DNA from: Bacteroidota bacterium
GTDB taxonomy: Bacteria; Bacteroidota; Bacteroidia; JACPRZ01
NCBI GenBank assembly: GCA_016193485.1
Contig: JACPRZ010000018.1
Location: 1 to 64,000 of the forward strand
Direction of reading: 5' to 3'
DNA: 64,000 nucleotides
Position 1 is the first letter of the stretch. Every line of letters begins with the position of its first letter. The notes under the pieces are model-generated. The model was not told where the DNA came from. It saw only the letters and a list, made by a program, of their open reading frames with translations, and made no database searches. Position numbers and translations under genes: made by a program. Below, one piece after another: positions 58,900-64,000 of this stretch.

Positions 58900-61512
58900 T
58901 TATTTGCTTTTTGTTTCTTTCACCTCATTGCGGAAGACGAACCGGTCATCAAAAACGTCAATCAGTACCGGGGAATTGCCTGATATTTCACCAGCGAGTT
59001 TATGTTTTGCCAGTTCATTCACAATTTGTTTTTGTATCACTCGCCTGATGGGCCTTGCACCAAAAAGCGGGTCAAACCCGTGATCAATAATCCAGTTTAC
59101 CGCTTCGGATGTAAGCCGGATAGAAATTTTCTCCGTTGCAAGTTTAGTTATGAGTTCTTCCAACTGCAGGTTTACTATTTTCCGCACATTTTTCCTTGTC
59201 AGGGGTGAAAACATTATTATATCGTCCACGCGGTTAAGGAATTCAGGCCGGATGGTCTGTTTCAGGAGCAATTCCACTTCAGCCCTTGTCGCCCGCAAAA
59301 TATCATCTTTATTTTTTTCATTCATCCTGTCGAAATTCTCCTGGATGACATGGGAACCCATATTGGAAGTCATAATGATCAAAGAATTTTTAAAATTCGC
59401 AACCCTCCCTTTATTGTCGGTCAGCCGTCCCTCGTCCAGCACCTGCAATAAAATGTTAAATACATCGGAATGCGCTTTTTCAATTTCATCAAGAAGGACT
59501 ACGGAGTAAGGTTTTTTCCGCACCGCTTCGGTAAGTTGCCCGCTTTCTTCATAACCCACATAGCCGGGTGGCGCCCCGATAAGCCGCGATACGGAATGGC
59601 GTTCCTGGTATTCACTCATGTCAATACGCGTTATGCTGCTTTCGGTGTTGAAAAGAAATTCAGCGAGCGCTTTTGCCAATTCGGTTTTTCCAACCCCGGT
59701 GGGACCCAGAAAAATAAATGATCCGATCGGCCGGTTGACATCCTGTAACCCGGCACGGCTCCTTCGCACGGCATCCGATACGGCAAGGATTGCTTCATCC
59801 TGCCCGATAACACGGGTATGCAGGTAGTCCTCCATCACAAGCAATTTGGCTTTTTCATCTTCCAGCATCCTGCTTACCGGGATTCCGGTCCACCGCGCTA
59901 CTACTCCGGCAATATCCTCACTATCCACCTCTTCTTTTATCAGCGGGTGGTTCTTTTTGATCTCGGTTATTTTCGCTTCTAATTTTTCAAGTTGTTTTTC
60001 GGCCTCTTTTATTTTTCCGTACCTCAGTTCAGCCACTTTCCCGTAATTGCCGTCACGTTCGGCACGGTCGGCTTCAAAACGGAACCTTTCTATGGCTTCC
60101 TTTTCACGCTGGATGCCTTCAACAATCTCTTTTTCGGTGAGCCATCTTGCATTAAGGGAGTTTTTCTGTTCCGTCAGGTTCGCTATCTTTTCAGCGAGGT
60201 CTTTAAGTTTTTTCTGATCTTTTTCAATCTTTATCGCCTCCCGTTCGATTTCAAGTTGTTTTATTTTCCGGTCCACTTCATCCAGTTCGGCAGGCATGGA
60301 ATTGATTTCCATGCGCAACCGGGCGGATGCTTCATCAATGAGGTCAATGGCTTTATCCGGAAGATACCGGTCGGTAATATACCGGTGCGATAATTCAACG
60401 GCCGATTCAATGGCTTCATCTTTAATGCGCACTTTGTGGTAGCGTTCATACCTTTCCTTAAGGCCTCGCAGTATGGAGACCGCATCGGCAGGTGAAGGTT
60501 CTTCAATAAGAACTTTCTGAAAACGCCTTTCCAGCGCCCTGTCCTTTTCTATGTATTTCTGGTATTCGTTGATTGTAGTCGCCCCGATGGCGCGCAACTC
60601 ACCGCGGGAAAGAGCGGGCTTCAGAATATTGGCGGCATCCATAGCCCCTTCACCCCCCCCTGCACCGACCAGGGTATGAATTTCATCAATAAAAAGGACA
60701 ATCTCTCCATCGGAGGTGATAACTTCTTTTATCACCGACTTGAGCCGCTCTTCAAATTCCCCTTTGTATTTTGCGCCCGCAATAATAGCCGCCATATCGA
60801 GGGAAAATACCTGTTTTGTTTTCAGGTTTTCAGGCACATCGTTGCGCACTATCCTGTGAGCGATACCTTCGGCAATAGCGGTCTTCCCCACCCCGGGTTC
60901 ACCTATCAGTATGGGATTGTTCTTTGTCCTGCGCGTGAGTATATGAAGCACCCTTCGTATTTCTTCATCCCTGCCGATGACGGGATCAAGTTTCCCGTTC
61001 CTCGCCATCTCATTAAGGTTCATCGCATATTTTTTCAGGGCATGATAATTATCTTCAGCATTGCGGCCGGTTACCCGTGAACCCTTTCGCATTTCGGCAA
61101 GGGTATTGCGCAGGTTTTTTTCGGTCATTCCAAGGTCGCGCAAAAGTTTGGAACAGTCATCGTTAGCGGAAAGAATACCGGCTATAAGATGTTCTACCGA
61201 TATAAATTCGTCCTTCACCTCCTGTGCGAAAACAACCGCCTTCTGAAGGGCAGTATTAGCCGCTGCCGAAAGATAGAGGTTACCCCCGTCAACTTTAGGG
61301 TATGATTTGAGAACCTGCTCCAACTGCATGTTGAAGGCGTCCGGTTTAATTTCAAATTTCTTCAGGAGAAAATGAAAAACAGAATTATCAACTTCCTGGA
61401 TTCCTCTTAATAAATGGGCGTTCTCAACGGCCTGGTGGCTGTATTGGGCGGCAATCTCCTGTGCCCGTTGGAGGGCTTCCTGTGATTTTATGGTGAAGTT
61501 GGCAACGTCCAT
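58900..61512 (-). CDS. clpB: ATP-dependent disaggregase ClpB
   Basis: An 870-residue AAA+ chaperone that threads aggregated proteins with DnaK. The N-terminal Clp repeat domain (~1-145), first nucleotide domain with Walker [10 protein letters not shown] (~204-212) and [11 protein letters not shown] pore loop, a middle coiled-coil (~400-530) that marks ClpB rather than ClpA/C, and the second domain with [15 protein letters not shown] (~605-620), [11 protein letters not shown] pore loop and [10 protein letters not shown] sensor are all present. Full length. The eight-C run at ~60653-60660 codes Gly-Gly-Gly in domain 1. No HSP-type regulatory repeat (CIRCE) seen upstream. Confidence 0.97.
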   Translation of the reverse strand: MDVANFTIKSQEALQRAQEIAAQYSHQAVENAHLLRGIQEVDNSVFHFLLKKFEIKPDAFNMQLEQVLKSYPKVDGGNLYLSAAANTALQKAVVFAQEVKDEFISVEHLIAGILSANDDCSKLLRDLGMTEKNLRNTLAEMRKGSRVTGRNAEDNYHALKKYAMNLNEMARNGKLDPVIGRDEEIRRVLHILTRRTKNNPILIGEPGVGKTAIAEGIAHRIVRNDVPENLKTKQVFSLDMAAIIAGAKYKGEFEERLKSVIKEVITSDGEIVLFIDEIHTLVGAGGGEGAMDAANILKPALSRGELRAIGATTINEYQKYIEKDRALERRFQKVLIEEPSPADAVSILRGLKERYERYHKVRIKDEAIESAVELSHRYITDRYLPDKAIDLIDEASARLRMEINSMPAELDEVDRKIKQLEIEREAIKIEKDQKKLKDLAEKIANLTEQKNSLNARWLTEKEIVEGIQREKEAIERFRFEADRAERDGNYGKVAELRYGKIKEAEKQLEKLEAKITEIKKNHPLIKEEVDSEDIAGVVARWTGIPVSRMLEDEKAKLLVMEDYLHTRVIGQDEAILAVSDAVRRSRAGLQDVNRPIGSFIFLGPTGVGKTELAKALAEFLFNTESSITRIDMSEYQERHSVSRLIGAPPGYVGYEESGQLTEAVRKKPYSVVLLDEIEKAHSDVFNILLQVLDEGRLTDNKGRVANFKNSLIIMTSNMGSHVIQENFDRMNEKNKDDILRATRAEVELLLKQTIRPEFLNRVDDIIMFSPLTRKNVRKIVNLQLEELITKLATEKISIRLTSEAVNWIIDHGFDPLFGARPIRRVIQKQIVNELAKHKLAGEISGNSPVLIDVFDDRFVFRNEVKETKSK

Positions 61513-61559
61513 ATCTTAAAATCTTATGTTACGCGAGATGACATATACTAATGCTGTTT

Positions 61560-61665
61560 GAGTTTGCAAAGGATTGGAATAATAATGCGAATATACGAAT
61601 GAATACTAATGATACTAATAAACCCGAATTCCATTCGTATCATTAGTGCCATTCGTATATTAGTA
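61560..61665. repeat. Partial copy of the palindromic interior seen in elements A and B
   Basis: AATAATGCGAATATACGAATG, then ACTAATGATACTAATAAACC and ATTCGTATCATTAGTGCCATTCGTATATTAGTAT: the same words as elements A and B but without GTTACT ends. It may be a truncated element in the clpB-NlpC gap. Confidence 0.4.
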
Positions 61666-61691
61666 TTTTCGTTTTTGGGACTTGGAGCTTT

Positions 61692-62555
61692 CTATGCCGT
61701 AAAGTGCCTCTTTATCAGCGAAAGTTTATGGGTATATTTACGTGTCTGCGTATTATAAATTCCCTGATTGTCAAGTTTATCGGTGCGGACATATCCTGAC
61801 GAATGAATTATTTTTGTATTGCGTATTTTTTCAGGTCTTGCACGGGAAGTTTTTTTATCGTCCACCATTATAATCCCGGTATGCACTATTTTTCCGTCTC
61901 CGTCAGTAAAAAAGGCGATGTCACCCGATTTGCTTTTGTCAAGTTCAGGAACCGTTTCACCGTCCAGTGATTGTAAATGGGAATCACGCGGAAGAGCAAT
62001 TCCGCATAATTTAAAAACCATCTGCGTAAACCCCGAGCAGTCCACGCCAAACGGAGTACGCCCCCCCCACAGGTAAGGCGATCCTTTATAAATTTCAATC
62101 AGTTCTTTCATCAGCAAGAGGATACGGTCATAGGGCTGCGGTTCATCTTTTTTAGGATATTGAATGACTGCCGCATTACCCAGCAGTTCATAATCCTCAT
62201 TACCAATGCGGAATTTTTCGCCATCATAGAAAGGCAGGTTGCTTCCGATAAGAAGGTTGAAATTCACTTTATATTTCAGGTTTACGGCTTTGCTTATCAT
62301 GGATGCAGCATACCATTGCTGGGAACTACTGACAGCATCAAAGTCATTATCTGACAAGGGAAGTACTGTTTGGGAATCCACCCACGATTCATATCCGTCA
62401 AAATTGTTCTTTATGTGAAACCAGTCATTTTTCCGGTCAAGTATTTCAAAATATTCACCAAAAAGAAGTTCCGTCACCATTTCGCTGGAATGGCCGGGTT
62501 CTTTACGGCAGGGAATTACCGTGAGGGAGCAGATGCCGTGTTTTCGGTGAGGCAT
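61692..62555 (-). CDS. NlpC/P60-family peptidase with SH3-like N-terminus
   Basis: A 287-residue C40 peptidase. The N-terminal SH3b-like part (HGICSLTVIPCRKEPGHSSEMVTELLFGEYFEI, pieces) precedes a second SH3-like segment. The NlpC/P60 domain has the catalytic Cys in PFGVDCSGFTQMVF (~169-182), His in GKIVHTGIIM (~224) and a polar third position after. No signal peptide is visible at this start, so either it acts in the cytoplasm on muropeptide recycling or the true start is different. Similar proteins (YkfC-like) cut D-Glu/L-Lys or related bonds in cell-wall peptides. Confidence 0.85.
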   Translation of the reverse strand: MPHRKHGICSLTVIPCRKEPGHSSEMVTELLFGEYFEILDRKNDWFHIKNNFDGYESWVDSQTVLPLSDNDFDAVSSSQQWYAASMISKAVNLKYKVNFNLLIGSNLPFYDGEKFRIGNEDYELLGNAAVIQYPKKDEPQPYDRILLLMKELIEIYKGSPYLWGGRTPFGVDCSGFTQMVFKLCGIALPRDSHLQSLDGETVPELDKSKSGDIAFFTDGDGKIVHTGIIMVDDKKTSRARPEKIRNTKIIHSSGYVRTDKLDNQGIYNTQTRKYTHKLSLIKRHFTA

Positions 62556-62638
62556 AGGGATTGCGGATTTCGTCCCGATGGCTATCGGGATGTCAAAATT
62601 GCGGATTAAAATTCATAAATGTCAAAATTAAAATTGCG

Positions 62639-62658
62639 CCTGCCTGCCGGCAGGCAGG
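62639..62658. repeat. 20-base perfect palindrome, second copy
   Basis: CCTGCCTGCC followed by its exact complement GGCAGGCAGG. The same 20 bases occur at 31654-31673 inside element C. Upstream (~62570-62592) lies a CCCGATGG/CTATCGGG hairpin. Both are in the thiolase-NlpC gap. Confidence 0.6.
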
Positions 62659-62677
62659 GATTAAATTGCAGAAACAA

Positions 62678-63859
62678 TCAACTGATTCTTTCAATGACGA
62701 TTGCACTCGATCCTCCCCCCCCGTTGCAGATAGCGGCTGCACCGACTGAATTGTTTTTTTCGCGAAGAACGTTCAACAGGGTAACGATGATTCTTGTTCC
62801 CGATGAACCTATCGGATGTCCCAGCGCCACGGCACCTCCATGGATGTTAACCCGTTCAGGGTCAATTTTCAAAAGCCGGTTGTTGATTATGGATACTACA
62901 GAAAATGCTTCGTTGATCTCATAAAAATTCACATCCTGTGTTTTCATGCCTGCTTTTGCAAGGGCTTTCGGAAGGGCTTTTGAGGGTGAGGTTGTGAACC
63001 ATTCAGGCGCCTGTTCGGCATCGGCAAAAGCGATTATTTTAGCCAGCGGTTTCACACCAAGTTCCACCGCCTTTTCTTTACTCATCAACACGATTGCCGC
63101 AGCCCCGTCATTTATGGTTGAGGCGTTGGCAGCGGTAACGGTACCGTCTTTCTGAAATACCGGCCTTAACTTGGGGACCTTTTCAAAATTCACTTTACGG
63201 TATTCTTCATCTTCGCTGATAACTTTTGGCGGCATACCGTTCACGGGAATTTCAACCGGCACGATCTCCTTTTTGAAAAATCCGTTTTCCCATCCAGCGG
63301 CTGATCTTTTATATGATTCAATGGCATATTTATCCTGTTCTTCCCTGGTAATATTATATTCTTTTGCGCAAATTTCGGCAGCGTTGCCCATGTGAAAGTC
63401 CTTATAAACATCCCATAAGCCGTCTTTAACAATACCGTCAATGATTTGACCATGACCGAGCCGGTAACCCCACCGGGCTTTATCAAGATAGTAAGGAACA
63501 TTTGACATGCTTTCCATGCCACCTGCAACTACCACATCATTATCGCCAAGAATTATGGATTGGGCGCCAATCATCACTGCCTTCATTCCGGAAGAACAAA
63601 CTTTATTGATTGTTGTACAATTTGCCGTGTCGGGTATTCCGGCAAAATGAGCGGCCTGTTTAGCAGGCGCCTGCCCCATGTTTGCCGAGAGAACATTACC
63701 CATGTAAACATCATTGACATCGTCCGCTTTGATGCCTGCCTTTTCGAGCGCGCCTTTTATGGCGATAGCGCCAAGGCGGGGAGCCGTTAACTCTGCAAGC
63801 GCACCGTTATAACTTCCGATAGGGGTTCGTGCTCCTGAAACGATGTAAACCTCTTTCAT
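62678..63859 (-). CDS. Acetyl-CoA C-acetyltransferase (thiolase)
   Basis: A 393-residue thiolase that condenses two acetyl-CoA or cleaves 3-ketoacyl-CoA. The nucleophilic Cys is in INKVCSSGMKA (~89), the catalytic His in GGAVALGHPIGSSG (~350), and the second Cys in AAICNGGGG (~380). N-terminal VYIVSGARTPIG is typical. Degradative and biosynthetic members cannot be separated by these motifs. A nine-C run in the last codons (Gly-Gly-Gly) is at ~62715-62723. The short frame after it (63887 on) belongs to another gene. Confidence 0.93.
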   Translation of the reverse strand: MKEVYIVSGARTPIGSYNGALAELTAPRLGAIAIKGALEKAGIKADDVNDVYMGNVLSANMGQAPAKQAAHFAGIPDTANCTTINKVCSSGMKAVMIGAQSIILGDNDVVVAGGMESMSNVPYYLDKARWGYRLGHGQIIDGIVKDGLWDVYKDFHMGNAAEICAKEYNITREEQDKYAIESYKRSAAGWENGFFKKEIVPVEIPVNGMPPKVISEDEEYRKVNFEKVPKLRPVFQKDGTVTAANASTINDGAAAIVLMSKEKAVELGVKPLAKIIAFADAEQAPEWFTTSPSKALPKALAKAGMKTQDVNFYEINEAFSVVSIINNRLLKIDPERVNIHGGAVALGHPIGSSGTRIIVTLLNVLREKNNSVGAAAICNGGGGSSAIVIERIS

Positions 63860-63886
63860 TAAATAAAGATTTTGAGGGTGTTGACG

Positions 63887-64000
63887 CTAATAATTATATG
63901 TCGGCAGGAACGAATAATTCTTGGCGTAAAATAACATCTGCTTAGTGAAATCATCCGGGTATTCGACTTTAATATCCGTTATTTTATCGCCTTCTTTAAC
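63887..64000 (-). CDS. C-terminal end of an unidentified gene (partial)
   Basis: Reading the minus strand from the right edge gives 37 residues (VKEGDKITDIKVEYPDDFTKQMLFYAKNYSFLP and so on) ending at TAG (63887-63889). The start is beyond the window. The sequence is unidentified; the composition is ordinary for this genome. It lies 27 bases upstream of the thiolase ATG and could be in an operon with it. Confidence 0.5.
   Translation of the reverse strand, partial: VKEGDKITDIKVEYPDDFTKQMLFYAKNYSFLPTYNY

Overview
The window looks like one contig from an uncultured Bacteroidota (Bacteroidetes). Several independent signs agree: a PorP/SprF-family type IX secretion protein, two putative cargo proteins with type IX C-terminal sorting tails, two TPR-PD40-OmpA (PorE-like) proteins, Bacteroidota-type -7 promoter boxes (TAnnTTTG) ahead of many genes, and Bacteroidota-like gene neighbourhoods such as Nudix/pyrE/SRPBCC. 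Base composition is moderate (around 40% GC by eye), dropping sharply in the variable tips of the left-end locus. I saw no CRISPR array, rRNA or prophage.

Layout. (1) 1-7800 is an accessory Rhs/YD-repeat polymorphic-toxin locus. The 3' end of one Rhs gene runs in from the left edge. It is followed by two displaced Rhs 3' ends (2780-4558 and 5073-6491), each with a different C-terminal tip and each followed by small secreted or lipoprotein ORFs that could be immunity proteins. A ~30 bp sequence recurs at three unit boundaries. A lone DDE transposase (7889-9157) closes the region. (2) 9321-14059 holds a NorC-like cytochrome c with a divergent NorB-like oxidase subunit, then nadB and nadA of NAD synthesis. 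(3) 14215-21110 is housekeeping: SRPBCC protein, RsmB-like methyltransferase, pyrE, Nudix hydrolase, M48 protease, two membrane proteins and an acyl-CoA ligase. (4) 21321-32217 carries tRNA-Asp, a NUMOD4/HNH-like protein, a PorE-like protein, a nuclease-like coiled-coil protein, an AsmA-family protein, cinA, a TPR lipoprotein, recA and bcp. (5) 32286-43263 has a CotH-type type IX cargo protein, macrodomain protein, acylphosphatase, thpR, nth, an ECF sigma factor, an MltF-like transglycosylase, an M23 peptidase, a second type IX cargo protein and smpB. (6) 43314-54993 is an envelope region: three small lipoproteins, then an operon-like run of PorP/SprF, TPR protein, PorE-like protein and an 808-residue protein with two TolA-like Ala/Lys/Glu rods, then a beta-barrel, a MORN-repeat protein and a SiaC-family protein. 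(7) 55050-64000 has tRNA-Gly, ispD, queA, a short meaB, clpB, an NlpC/P60 peptidase, a thiolase and the tail of one more gene.

How genes work together. nadB and nadA make quinolinate from aspartate. The 45557-52364 run has the composition expected of an envelope-anchored type IX secretion or gliding accessory module: outer-membrane PorP, peptidoglycan-binding OmpA/PD40 protein, periplasmic TPR protein and a long helical rod. The Rhs region looks like a toxin-tip archive built by recombination.

Two classes of small intergenic repeat run through the window. One is a family of 120-200 bp palindromic elements ending in GTTACTNTTCAG-like inverted repeats (four copies, with exchanged interiors). 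The other is a ~30-40 bp GC-rich double hairpin, one copy of which lies inside the meaB reading frame. The best candidates for something undescribed are the Rhs tip array with its boundary repeat, the NorB-like protein lacking canonical metal ligands, the rod-bearing PorP/OmpA operon and the GTTACT element family. All calls come from reading the sequence by eye; no database search was possible.
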